Source: Telopea speciosissima
Lineage: Eukaryota; Streptophyta; Magnoliopsida; Proteales; Proteaceae
Assembly: GCF_018873765.1 (NCBI RefSeq)
Contig: NC_057920.1
Location: 12,847,307-12,911,306, forward strand
DNA: 64,000 bases
Direction: 5' to 3'
Position 1 is the first letter of the stretch. Each line of letters opens with the position of its first letter. The notes under the pieces are model-generated. The model made no database searches. It saw only the letters and a program-made list of their open reading frames with translations, and was not told the origin of the DNA. The position numbers and the translations under genes are program-made. Below, one piece after another: positions 47,700-59,300 of the stretch.

Positions 47700-47990
47700 C
47701 AGAAAAGAAAAAGGAAGATAAATACCTATATTATTCTCGCTTCCTATTTAGAATCATAATCATAAATGATACTGCTAAACAGGGTTTTCTCACATTGTTT
47801 CTCATTTCTACTTTGTGTAGGTGTTAGAGAAAAGGCAAAAAGAAATCCGCTCTTGTTCATGCCAAATAGGAAGTTAATGATGACTTATATCAATTGGAAC
47901 CAAACAGTAAGCGCAAAATTACTCCAACAAGCTACAGGACCATTCCTAGACACCAATTCTTATGCTTTTATTTGCATTAGCACAATCTAC
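47700..47990 (-). repeat. Dispersed repeat, inverted partner of 35168-35440
   Basis: Reverse-complement match to the block beside the PPR gene. It follows the right edge of the eIF6 duplicate. Confidence 0.75.
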
Positions 47991-48130
47991 TAGGGAAGGA
48001 AAGCTTGTATGAACAAATACATTTACCTTATTACATGATCACATGTGTACCGAAGCATACATTTTCCTTATTACATGTTTACATATGTAGTGAAACATGA
48101 TGCAGGTTAAAGTGACCATACATGCTACAG

Positions 48131-50746
48131 CTATTGTTGCTTGGGGAATTTTACATCTGGATTTCGCATTGACTTTAGCCACATATCTGCCATTATGCGT
48201 GAAGAAAGGCTCCAGAGTAAATCTTGTTCTTTTGCTTGGATGTGTTTGCCCTTCCTTCGTGCTTTACCCAGTCCATATGCAACCAACCACTGCATTGCAG
48301 TTAGTCGTGGCTTCTCAGCATCCCATTGAGGCCGCTTCCCTCCTGCCCTCACCTTCAAACCTGCAACATGCAAACTCACTACTTTGAACCTCTTGTCCTC
48401 ATCATATTTGGACCCTGTCGAATCCACATGTGTGGCCTGAATCAGTGCGATTACTGGTCCTCCTACTGCCTCATACCGCCTCAATGGATCTCTTAGCTGG
48501 ATAACCACCAATAGTGTGAGTATTTCTGGCTTGCCGGGATCACCTTTGGAGGTAGTTAGACCTCCATTTCTCAACCAATCATCAAACGGAACAGCAGAGG
48601 CCAAGGGGTGGCTTGGATCTTTCCCCCTGATTATTTCTGTACCCTCAACAAGTGGAGAAACATCGAAAGGTGCATCTTCGTCTGCCATGTCTGCCTGTAT
48701 CTTCAAAGCGTCGATTGCCATAGATTCAATTTTTTGCATTGAGAAAGCTAGAATCTCATCCACCATCACTGGTTGCTCGCTCACGTTCCAAATTCCGGTC
48801 GAGATCCTCTCTTTCCTGCCCGTACTCATTGCAGTTGTCATGGATTTTACTGCTGCAATGGTACGAGCTGCACTTGAGCTAGCGCCTTCTTTGTCCCTTC
48901 CATGGATGATTGCTGAAGCAATGCCTTCAAAAGCTATCTGTTCTGCTGTTTTACCTATCAGTTCATCAATTGGAATTGAAGATAGGATTTCTGAGCTCAG
49001 TTCTTCAATTCCAAGAGCCGCCATTCTCTGAAAGATCTCAAACCCACTCATGGATTTGTGTGATGGAAGAATCAATGGTTTTGAGATCTGCATCGCAAGT
49101 TTTGGAGTTTCTTTTCTAGTTACCTCATTATTGAAAGGATTCATGGCAGCTAAATAACCCCCATCTCTTGTCTGGACTACCGAGCCTAAGCCCTTTCCAA
49201 GGTCTGACAGGAAAACTTTGGATTCAGCCGCTGCATCTTCTTCAGCAGCTTCCAGTTTGAGTGTATAAATGTCAGGTTGACCAAATTTGAATTCATTAGC
49301 CTCCTCGTCCTCGAGCATCTGTAGAAATTCCTTTGTTACCGTTTCTTCATCTGCATCTAATCTTTGTGATTCAGTTTCATCCTCTGTTTTAACTGAATTT
49401 TCACTATTCATCATAGATTCAAGAGCTTTGATCTGCTGAGCGATTGAATCAAGCTCTGTTAATCTTGTTAGGTGGATTTGATCATTCACAACTTCCTTAA
49501 CAACCTCACTAGAAACTGATCTCCCATCTGAAGTGTCTTCAGATTTTACCTCTTCTGCTTCATTTTTGTCTTGGATTTCAACTCCTTTATCCACAACTTC
49601 AAAATCTGGAAGATCGAAGTCATCGATGTCCGGCTCCATCTCTTTGGGTTTCTGAATGGAGGAGGAAGTAGAAGGAGCAGGAGCTGGCTCATCAAGATTC
49701 AAGTCATCCATTGCCTGAAAATCCATTGATGTTCTAGTCTTTGAAGGAGTTAAGGGTTCCATTCTGCGAGACATTCTTGGGCTGGGAATACTGAAGGAAG
49801 ACTTGGATTGTTTACGACCAAAAGAAGACGAGGAATCTGTACCTCTACCGGCTCCCGGACTAACAGCTTGACCATAAATTCCTGATCCTCCATCTTTCTC
49901 CATAATTTGGAATCCTAATTTCAGGACTAATTCTCCTCCTTTTGCCTTTCCCGACAGATCAAAACTAATATCCCATTGCCGAACCCGTGTTCCTTCAAAG
50001 TTCTTTTCGATGGATTCCTGAACCAGGAGACTCAAATCCACAGAACTTCTTCCAAAATCAAGCTCGTCAGCATCAACAGCAATGACATAAATCCAGAATG
50101 GCCGTGGCTCAAACTTCACCTGTTTTCCACTGCCACCACTACTACTGCAATAGAGATTGCACTTGACAAAGAGAGTCTCTTCGAAGTCTGCTGCCCCCTG
50201 CAAGACCCTAGCGGGCATCGTCTGTACTGCCCCATCTCTGGTCTCTTTCTTCCTGACACGAACAGAAAGCCGAAGCCCATTCATAGATGCCGGTAAACCA
50301 TGAACAGTTACTACTTCAACAGAGAATAAACAACTTAACTTCTGCATCCCGACATGAGAAAGAGCTCGAATCGGCTTCCAATTCCAGATTCCCTTCTTTT
50401 CAGCTGAAGCAGGTTTATCATCGATAAACTTCTTCAACTGCTGCGGCCGGTCAGACGGCATAGTCGCTCTGTCCTGTTGCTCTTCATCATCGAGCTTCGG
50501 CCGGGATCGCCATGGTGACAAGGACATGCGCCTGGAACGAGGCCTGGGCTCGAGTCTGTCGTCCTCATTTTTGGTGATAGCAGCGGCAATAGTAGATGAG
50601 ATTGGGGGAACAGAGGTCCGGGGTAGAGCAAGGGAGGCGGTTCTTCGGGTGGTGGGGTTGGATTGGTAGAGGGATTGACTTAGCGCGTCAAGCTCTTCCA
50701 GGAGCTGGGAATTGGAGTTGCGTCTCCCTGGGAGCTCACTTGCCAT
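48131..50746 (-). CDS. PLASTID MOVEMENT IMPAIRED 1-like protein, 871 aa, intronless
   Basis: A single frame of 871 residues, near the length of Arabidopsis PMI1 (843). It opens MASELPGRRNSNSQLLEELD, typical of PMI1. An NT-C2 (EEIG1/EHBP1-type C2) domain spans about 135-285 (KLSCLFSVEVVTVHGLPASM, then WDISFDLSGKAKGGELVLKL). An acidic, serine-rich middle follows (about 310-500). The conserved C-terminal part includes ISKPLILPSHKSMSGFEIFQ, then MAALGIEELSSEILSSIP and IAFEGIASAIIHGRD. PMI1 proteins act at the plasma membrane or cytosol in light-driven chloroplast and nuclear movement, helping to organise short actin filaments (family knowledge). No membrane segment is seen. The frame is intact although both flanks are duplicated repeat-rich DNA. 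Confidence 0.95.
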   Translation of the reverse strand: MASELPGRRNSNSQLLEELDALSQSLYQSNPTTRRTASLALPRTSVPPISSTIAAAITKNEDDRLEPRPRSRRMSLSPWRSRPKLDDEEQQDRATMPSDRPQQLKKFIDDKPASAEKKGIWNWKPIRALSHVGMQKLSCLFSVEVVTVHGLPASMNGLRLSVRVRKKETRDGAVQTMPARVLQGAADFEETLFVKCNLYCSSSGGSGKQVKFEPRPFWIYVIAVDADELDFGRSSVDLSLLVQESIEKNFEGTRVRQWDISFDLSGKAKGGELVLKLGFQIMEKDGGSGIYGQAVSPGAGRGTDSSSSFGRKQSKSSFSIPSPRMSRRMEPLTPSKTRTSMDFQAMDDLNLDEPAPAPSTSSSIQKPKEMEPDIDDFDLPDFEVVDKGVEIQDKNEAEEVKSEDTSDGRSVSSEVVKEVVNDQIHLTRLTELDSIAQQIKALESMMNSENSVKTEDETESQRLDADEETVTKEFLQMLEDEEANEFKFGQPDIYTLKLEAAEEDAAAESKVFLSDLGKGLGSVVQTRDGGYLAAMNPFNNEVTRKETPKLAMQISKPLILPSHKSMSGFEIFQRMAALGIEELSSEILSSIPIDELIGKTAEQIAFEGIASAIIHGRDKEGASSSAARTIAAVKSMTTAMSTGRKERISTGIWNVSEQPVMVDEILAFSMQKIESMAIDALKIQADMADEDAPFDVSPLVEGTEIIRGKDPSHPLASAVPFDDWLRNGGLTTSKGDPGKPEILTLLVVIQLRDPLRRYEAVGGPVIALIQATHVDSTGSKYDEDKRFKVVSLHVAGLKVRAGGKRPQWDAEKPRLTAMQWLVAYGLGKARRKGKHIQAKEQDLLWSLSSRIMADMWLKSMRNPDVKFPKQQ

Positions 50747-52740
50747 TGAAGAAGAAGTTAGGGAAGGAAATTTTGCAGGAACTGGGTACGGAGTTGAAAT
50801 TGATGCAGAGATAGAAGGGAGGGAGGTGAAAAAAGATTATTGGGATAAGGGTTTGGAAAGTAATTTTTTGTGGGTTCTGAGGTGGAGAAACTGCCATGGA
50901 TGTTGCTGAATAGATGATGATGGTTTGAAAACCAGGAAATTTGGATCGGTAGAACGTATGGAGCATATGCTGGCAACGTTTGTCATCTTTCTCTTCCTAT
51001 CTCATTCTCATGAGGGTTTCTCACTTTCTCTGTGGAAACGCAAGAGCGCCTATCCGGTCCCACCAAATTTATTGTTTGTTTTGGACTGTTTTTCTCCCGC
51101 CAAGCTACTCGTTTTGTCTGGTTTTGTTTTAAGTTTTTTTCTTTTTTTTTGGCAAATTGGTTTTGTTTTAAGTGCCGATCCCCAATTTGAATCAAATATA
51201 ATCGGTCAAAACCGGTCACAGAATCGGTTGATTCCTGATCCGCTTTACCCATTTTTTAAACTCTGACTGGATCAAGATCGTCTCTAGGGAGGCGTGTGCC
51301 CAGGGTGCTGCTAGGAGGCATCTAATGGTTGAGTTGTGCCACACACATCTTGGTGCATGCCTAGGGATGTGTGCAGGCACAGCTCAATGGCTGGCAACAC
51401 CCTAGGAGTGCTGGGCTCCCTGGAGACGAGCTAAATTCCTACTTTTGCACCCTGGATGCATGTGAGAAAGGAATCATGATCCTCTCCAAAGCATTGGAGA
51501 GCCCAATGAGCCAGCTGACAGCTGGGGTTATTGTATGTGCATCAAGATGCATGTCAACACACATCTCGATGCACACATTAGATGCTCATTGGACGCGTGC
51601 CTCGTTGGAGAAGATCCAAATCTTGTGAGAATGATAGACCTAAGGAAACAGTTACTCAGTAGCAACGGGACCACGTCTTGTTTAAGAGAGTTTCAAAGAT
51701 TAATGAATTGGATCAAAATTTTTATCAAACAAAAATTCAATCAAGAACACTGCAATGCGGCTTTGCAAGCTCAACACATCGACGTGCTAATATCCAACGG
51801 TGCCAAGCTCAAGGAAGAAAAAAGTACACTCAAGCTCACACCTTAAAACCCAGGATGCTGTCCGTTTCAAATCAATTCTTAAGGTCGATGGACTAATGGA
51901 TCACTAAGTGCAGTTGAACGTACATGTGAAAGGTAATCACTTGTCTTTTTTTATTCCATTAATACCCTTCCTCCTCTTGTAAATGGCTAAAATGGGACTG
52001 GTGGTTACCTCTCACTCGTACGCACATACATGCAAAGGATCTGGACTGATAGACTTATAGTAGTAGGGATGGCGAGTTTATGTAACCTTCCAATCCACAT
52101 ATGATCCTCTAAATAATAATTGATTTGTCAGTTTGTGTGGAGAAGCATACCTCTTCTATTCACATGTACTTTCAACAAAGAACAGGTGATGGAAACAAGG
52201 GACCTTTATCCCCTGAGGTTCTGATCGATACAGTTGTGCAATTCCTCTCATAAGGGAGCTGAAATGACCATTCAACCCCAAAACAATACCCGGGTGGGGT
52301 CTACCCTCTTTTTATTAGAAGCACTAGGGAACCATACGGGCAGGGAAACCACAGGTGATAAAAATTCTGGAAACAAAGGGTTTGATCACAAGGAATGAAT
52401 CGGGTGCCTTCATCTTAGCAGGAGCTTGCAGTGACATTGTAGATTATATGCAACAAATTGAGGCCTTCTCAGTATAAAGCATCGTTTGATGAATTGGTTT
52501 GATGAATCGGTATGGCTGATTCGTATCAGTATCGGTGGACCGCCAATTTTTCCATGCAATCTGGCCGCAGAGAATCTACAATACCCTGCTTGAACTATCA
52601 TGCTTTATGGAATTTAACATGAGACCACTTTAGCGCATACCCAAATTTATCCAATGGTAAGAATTTTCAAGTCACTCTTCCAAATGGCAGAAATAGATGA
52701 TCTCATCCATAAAACCATCCAAATGAATAAATCAAGAAAC
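50747..52740. other. PMI1 5' flank and intergenic repeats, no gene recognised
   Basis: 50747-51000 is the likely leader and promoter of the PMI1-like gene; I see no clear TATA box. 51258-51620 has inverted ends of modest quality (GATCGTCTCTAGGGAGGC against GCCTCGTTGGAGAAGATC) and repeated GTGTGCA and GCATG words, and is probably a MITE. Nothing recognisable lies in 51620-52740. Confidence 0.55.
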
Positions 52741-53351
52741 AGATTTGCACCAAAAAAATAATAATAACCCGGATAAAGTTTTGGGAATCAAAATATATTA
52801 ATAATACCAATTCTTAGATTATCTTCACCATGAAATGTTTCTTTGTAAATCATTGAAGCACCATATTAGAAGCAAACAGGGTAATACATGCTTGGGGGGA
52901 AGATTTTTGGAAGCAAATAAGGCAATACATGCTTTTGGGAGAGGGTGGGGGAAGGCCTAGAAAGATCTCCAAATCCCATCCGTTTGAGGATAATAATATA
53001 CCTTAAAATTAAGAACGGTATGCTATATTGCCACTCATACATAATCAGATCATTATAATCCTTCTTCGAGAGAATGAAAAGTTTTAGACTTCTTTCAAAA
53101 AGCAATTTTGGGTCGCAAGACGTTCATCTCAGGGGTCCAACTAAAGAAGAGTTTGCATGTATTGGTATCAGTATGCATCAAATGTCAAACTCCTGTCCAA
53201 TAAAAAATTAGAGTTACATACAAGAATCCACCGTAGTAAGTTACAAAAACTGAACCATTAAGAATGAAAATAGCACAACTCCATTATAAGATTTGCAATA
53301 TAAGCAAAAGATTCTTGCATTTTACCTGCGCAACAATTGCGAATTGGAACC

Positions 53352-56300
53352 TCAGACGTAACTGTCAATCAACGATTTTCTCATTTCATCAACAATGGCA
53401 TTTGGTTGGGCTTCCCTCAACTTAAAGACACTCTCAATGACAGAAAGCTCTGTTGCTGTAGTGTCTGACCCACAGAATGCAGTCCAATCATTGACTGTCA
53501 TACCAGCAGCTATGACTTCACTACCTCGATTAACTGTACCAGCCACGAGAGGAACTTGCAGGAGAGTAGAAAGCTCATCCAAGTCTTCAATGGATGTATG
53601 GGGGTGGACCTGTTTCATCAGACTTTCATAGTGATTAGTCAAAGGAATACACTGCTTGTCAAGCATGAACTGTGGAAAGATTTTTTTCCATACCAATCCA
53701 CCTCTGTTGGAGAAAGCACAGTAACTGCCTACAAGAATGTTTCCTGCTATCGTCTGCCTGAACACTTCAACACCAAGAACATCTGCAATCATCTCCTCCG
53801 TTTCCTGATAAAAATTACCCCAAGCAAATTATAAAATGAAAATAAAGCTACATCACTACAAAGCCTCTAACACGCAACACCTACTTTTGTGGAAGTAACA
53901 TGCAGAGACTTAATTACCACTCAAATTCAAACTTCACAGATTTTGTACAGGAAGAACAGTTACCCAAGAATGATAATAAATTTACCTTGTCAAGATCAGT
54001 ATGTGTAAGAGCAACATGGTCGTTGCAAGCTATGCAATTACCAAGAGCAGAGAGACGTTCGTCGATGCGTTGAACAACAACTTGATCTGGTAAGCTGTTC
54101 CGCAAGTGTTGAAGCTCTAGAATGGAATAAATAAATAAGCAAGCAAAGATGTTATGTCAAACAATATATTTATATTTCCAGACAGTAAATATACATACAC
54201 ACTCCCTATTCTGGCTTTCCCACTTCTTATTTACTTTGTGTTTGTCTTGACAAGACTGTCATTTCATGTAACATAAAGACATACTTGTTTACGATAGCGA
54301 GGATAGTTTTCTTTTCTCAGTTTCTCCTCCTGAGCCCAACAGCTTGGGGCCAAGGGTGCAGCCTTTAGGATTTCAGTCCTAAGGAGGAAAAATTTACAAG
54401 CATAAACACAAACCTAGCTCAACTCTGGAAAACCTCCCAAGTACAAGAGAGAGCCCAACCACCCTAAAACACATACAACTCCACTGACCAAATCCTTTTC
54501 CCAACTGTGGGGTTGGATCCTGTTCCGCCATTCAACAACATTTAAGGCCATGTTTGCTGTCAACCCAAAGCCACTCATAACTTCTCACTACTTCTTCCCA
54601 AGTCATCTTCAACCTACCCCTTAGTCTTTTAATTCCTCTTCTTCATCAATATCAGTCTGCCCTGTAAGTGCACTTAATAAAAATCCCAGAAATTATCACC
54701 TATATTATCATTGTCTGCATATCTTCCAACTGATTATAAGTTAGAACCAGCAACCAAATCCACCTATAGTTCATTTCTTGATTTTAGGATCCCAGATGTT
54801 GAGACACTAGGTTCATAAAGATTTAAGAGATGAAGTTCATATATCATGCTATCATACCAATATAGGTTGAAGACTGAGAAGCTTTTTCTTTTCTATTTAA
54901 AGAAAAGAAAAATCTTGTTGCAACCAAGGGTGATGAAAAAAAAGGTTGCAACCTTACTTTTTTTTGCCCTTTTAGAATAACACACTTTTTTCCAATGAGG
55001 GTAAATCCTGTCATTTCACATGCCAACTCGAAAAATGAGCAGATTTTAATAATGACTAGTCACTTTCAAATTATTTTGAAAACGTTTTTTACCCCTACAT
55101 TAAATCAACTTTTGGGAATAAGACAAGGGGCAATCAAAAGAAGGTTAGAACTTCTCACTTCACCATTTTAGTGACAACAAGATGCCCCCCTAAAGAAGAA
55201 GTCATCACAAGTCTTGGGAATAACCCTGCTGACACTACCACAATCGTCCACCATATCTATGGACAAGCTTCACTACATGCCCATCCAACTAAGAAAAGCA
55301 AATATGGATGCTCCTTTTCTTCTAGTCCTTTTCCATGAAAGATGATGTAAGATGCTGAACAGAGAAACTAAAATCAACCTTCCAAGTCCCAAACTTGGTG
55401 AATCAATGTCACTATTAAGCTAATTGCAATTGAATCAAACCTAGGCACTGGCATTCTACAGCTAACCTACAAATGACAAATGGTAAACACATTCAGTGAT
55501 GTAGATCAAAGCATGAAGAAGAACACCCCCCCAATTAATGTAGTCCTAGATAGGTAAGAGACCTACTAGGAGCCAGACAACAGGATCAATAGCAAAAGGG
55601 GTTGCTGGTTCGAATGGACAGCTCTAGGTTTTAGGCTAATTCTAGGGTTTAGGATGGGAATTTGGGAATGGGTCTTATATGACTTTAATATGCAGGTCTA
55701 GGGGGTTATTATGGGATAAAAATAATTGAATTTGGGAAGGTTTTAAAATTCTGCAATTCTAGACAGAATTGAGTTGCAGGTTTGAGGTTTAATGGAGTGG
55801 AGGAATGGAGGGGTTGTAGAGGAGACTAACGGCTAGGTTTAAGGCCGAGTGTAGGTAGAGGTGTGGGGAATATAGGCTGGGAGTAGGGTTCGAAATTGAT
55901 GGCTAAATCAGGAGTTATGGGGGAATCCTAGTGGAGGTAGGAATGCAGGTTTAATGGAGAATTAGGGTTTGATGGATGGAGTGGACTGTGGATTAGGTCT
56001 AAGGGAAGATGAAGGATGATAGAAGAATGTTTAAAATAAGAAAACAGGTTCAAACTCTTTGTATTGTAGGACAATGGCAGCAGCTTGATGATTTGAAAGA
56101 GCCTCCCGATCTTCACAATGCCAAGAGTCACAGGAGTCCACCTACCCTTTACCACCTTGAGATCCACAAAGATATACACTCACAAAGAGTAGCAGCAATG
56201 GCAGCAAGCATATAGCTAATTTTTATTAATCAAATTCGTATGTAATGCTGGCCTCCCTTACAAACTTATATAGAAGACTCAAAAATAGACTTAGACACTA

Positions 56301-59300
56301 AAAACGAATGACCTAACCCTATCCCTAACCTATTAGGTAACTTAAACTGACTAGGAAACTAGAATACTAAAGGAAATAGACTCAAAACATGGCTGGACTT
56401 ATAGAGTCCTAATCCAACCCAACTTACATCACATGACCAATTAAGTTGTCACATGACCACTTAACCAAGTCACATGATCACTTAAATTGAACCAATTGGA
56501 TGCAACCAATTTGAACCGGTTCAATTAAAAAACATAAAAATAAACTAAGTATTAGGCTAATCCCGTATGCAACCTATATACCCATATTTTAGGCCTATAA
56601 AAGAGGCCTATTACATTAGAAACCCATGGGATCAAAGGCCCAACATGTATGTAACCTAACCCTAGACTTATTCCCAATGAAACAAGCCCTATTTCGTGAT
56701 GAATCTGCATCAGCTTCACTACATGCCCATCCAACTAAGAAAAGCAAATATGGATGCTCCTTTTCTTCTTGTCCTTTTCCATGAAAGATGATGTAAGATG
56801 TTGAACTGAGAAACTAAAATCAACCTTCCAAGTTCCAAACTTGGTGAATCAATGTCACTATTAAGCTAATTGCAATTGAATCAAACCTAGGCACTGGCAT
56901 TCTACAGCTAACCTACAAATGACAAATGGTAAACAGGTTCAGTGATGTAGATCAAAGCATGAAGAACCCCCCCCAAAAAAAGTTTGTGTTCACGTGAACA
57001 GTGATTTGGGGGTTGATATGAACTGCTGGCTTAAGGAATTGATTTTTGGTGTTATTTTTATTATTGGACAGTTGTTTAGTTTCCTATTTGAGTTGTAATC
57101 CTAATTGGGAATCCTAGTTAGAGTCTAGTTTCAATTTTGTAGATTTTATTAATTAGTTTCTTACTCAAGGATTGGGGTGTTCTATTATAATTACATATAT
57201 GTGGCTGAACAGAAAAGAGACAGAGATCGAAGAAAAAGAGCTATTGATGAAGCTGTGAGATGTGGCAACGGTTAGATACCGTGGCTTAGAAGCCCTGGGT
57301 GAGAGAGGATGATGGGCTGAGATAGCTGCTGCTCGTATCACCCATTATATATCCCTTTCTTCTTCTTTCCTATCCTTTGATGTTCTTCTTTCATATATAA
57401 ACAGAAAATAGTGTTGGGAAATTCCACTTTCCTAGGTTGATTTCAACTAAGTTTTGATGATAACAAACAATTGAAGATGTTTCACAACCCTCTATTCAAG
57501 TATGATATTTTGTAGTAACTCAAATGAGGAAGAAATGCAATGGTGATATATAAGACCAAGAAAAGTAAAAGAAAATAAGCAAAGCTAAAGACAAAGAAGG
57601 AAACAAGCTTGAAGAATAAGATTGGATACAAAGAAAAGAGGACACACTCATAACATTGCATACTTATTTATGTCTTAAGCCTAGATGGACCCTAGGAGAT
57701 GCCCAAGGAGACATGAAATGGTCAAAAATATATGAAAGGACCAATATTGGAAATACCCCAAAAGACCAGAGCAAAAACAACCCAAACTGGGCATTTCTAC
57801 ACCAACCGGCCTGACAAAGTCAGACTGGTTGAGAGGAGTGGATGTAGACTCTTGAAGTCAAACCACTATAAACCTTGTGCCTCATGTACTTATGCTCGCT
57901 ATAATCAATTAATTCATAATTCACCTACTTGTGTGACTAATCGAAAAAGAGGCAAAACCCACTAGTGATAACCTATTCACCCCCCTAGGTTATCCAACAA
58001 ATAGTAATAAAAAAAAAGAGTTTCAGTTATTTAATTTTGTTCCTTTTATTGTATTGATCCTACTGCAATCGCTCTCCCGCTGGCTTCCCAGGTTCGAGGT
58101 CGACTTTGCATTATTCAAACTATAAAGCATATTAATGCAAGAAATCCGAGAAAAAGGCTTAGTTTAGTCAAAATAAACCTTGGATGGGGTTATATAGGTA
58201 TTGGGCCTTTGGTCCCAAGGGTATTCTTTGTAACAAGCCACTTTAATGGGCAGATAATTTGGGTCAAGTTGAGGAATACAGAATTTAAGTTTTTTTCCTG
58301 GTGGCATGAAGAATTGAATGTCAAATTGGTTAATCTGGCCCTATTTTCATTAAGAATGCTGAAGCTGTAGTTATTCTTTATTTCCTAATCAGTTTAATAG
58401 TTGGTTTACGTTCTTTTCAGTCTATTATTGGAGGAACAAATAGTAGATTGAGTTGTATTAGGATTAGGCAATTTCTAGTCATGATGGGAGCCGAGTTTTG
58501 AGAGTTCTATATATACCTATATACCAGACATTCAAGCATACGAATTTCATTATTGAAGCAATACTGTTTCTGTTGTCTATGCCATGTGGTTCATGTAGGC
58601 GGAAATTGATTTCTCTACAAGTTAAATGGATTTCTTACATTCTACTTAGGTGGATTAGCAAGGACCTCAGGTGGATTCCTAGGTCACAGCAGGTGGAGTC
58701 CTGCACCCCATCTGTTTCTATACTTATCTTCTTATTTCCTTCAATTATTCAAGTCAGTTTTCCAACCCTTTCTTAGCTAACAGCACCCTAATATCATAGG
58801 AGATTTCTGAATTTTCAATTTAAATTGATAAATCTGATATACTACAAGAAGCAATAGATTACTATTTTCAGATTAATCAAAATTTTCTTTCTTCAAATCT
58901 GTCCATTTTAACTTCTGATATTTTTCTTATGTTTAAATTCTGTTTTCTTACTTATTTATCGGCTATGTGTTATTCTGTTATATAACTTCTGCCCCCGTTC
59001 ATATCTGCTTCTATTTTTCTATCTGCCGTATTGCACTTGGAGTTCAAAACATGCAAATCCTACCTCTTGAATTCCTAGTTTTGGATATCAATTTGCATTA
59101 CTCAGAACACAACAACCTTATGTGGGCCTTCTTTACCATCCTAATCATTTTACGTCGCTTTTTTCTGTTCACCAGTTTTATTCAGGCTGTGTTTGTTTAA
59201 ATTTTTCTTTGTTTTGTTCTTAATAATTCCTTTATTCATTTAAAAAAGCTAAATAAATTTAAAAAATCTACAGCTCCAGTGACTTTATGGTGGTAAAAGT

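Larger units (their letters stand above)
41396..47735 (-). repeat. Direct segmental duplicate of the eIF6 region (partner 52745-60425)
   Basis: From the words ATAAAGTTTTGGGAAT and CTTAGATTATCTTCACCATG on the left (41420-41480, compare 52775-52832) to AGAAAAGAAAAAGGAAGATA on the right (47701, compare 60401), the two segments match in order, introns included, in the same orientation. The intact PMI1-like gene lies between them. This copy stops short of the real gene's exon 1. Confidence 0.85.
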
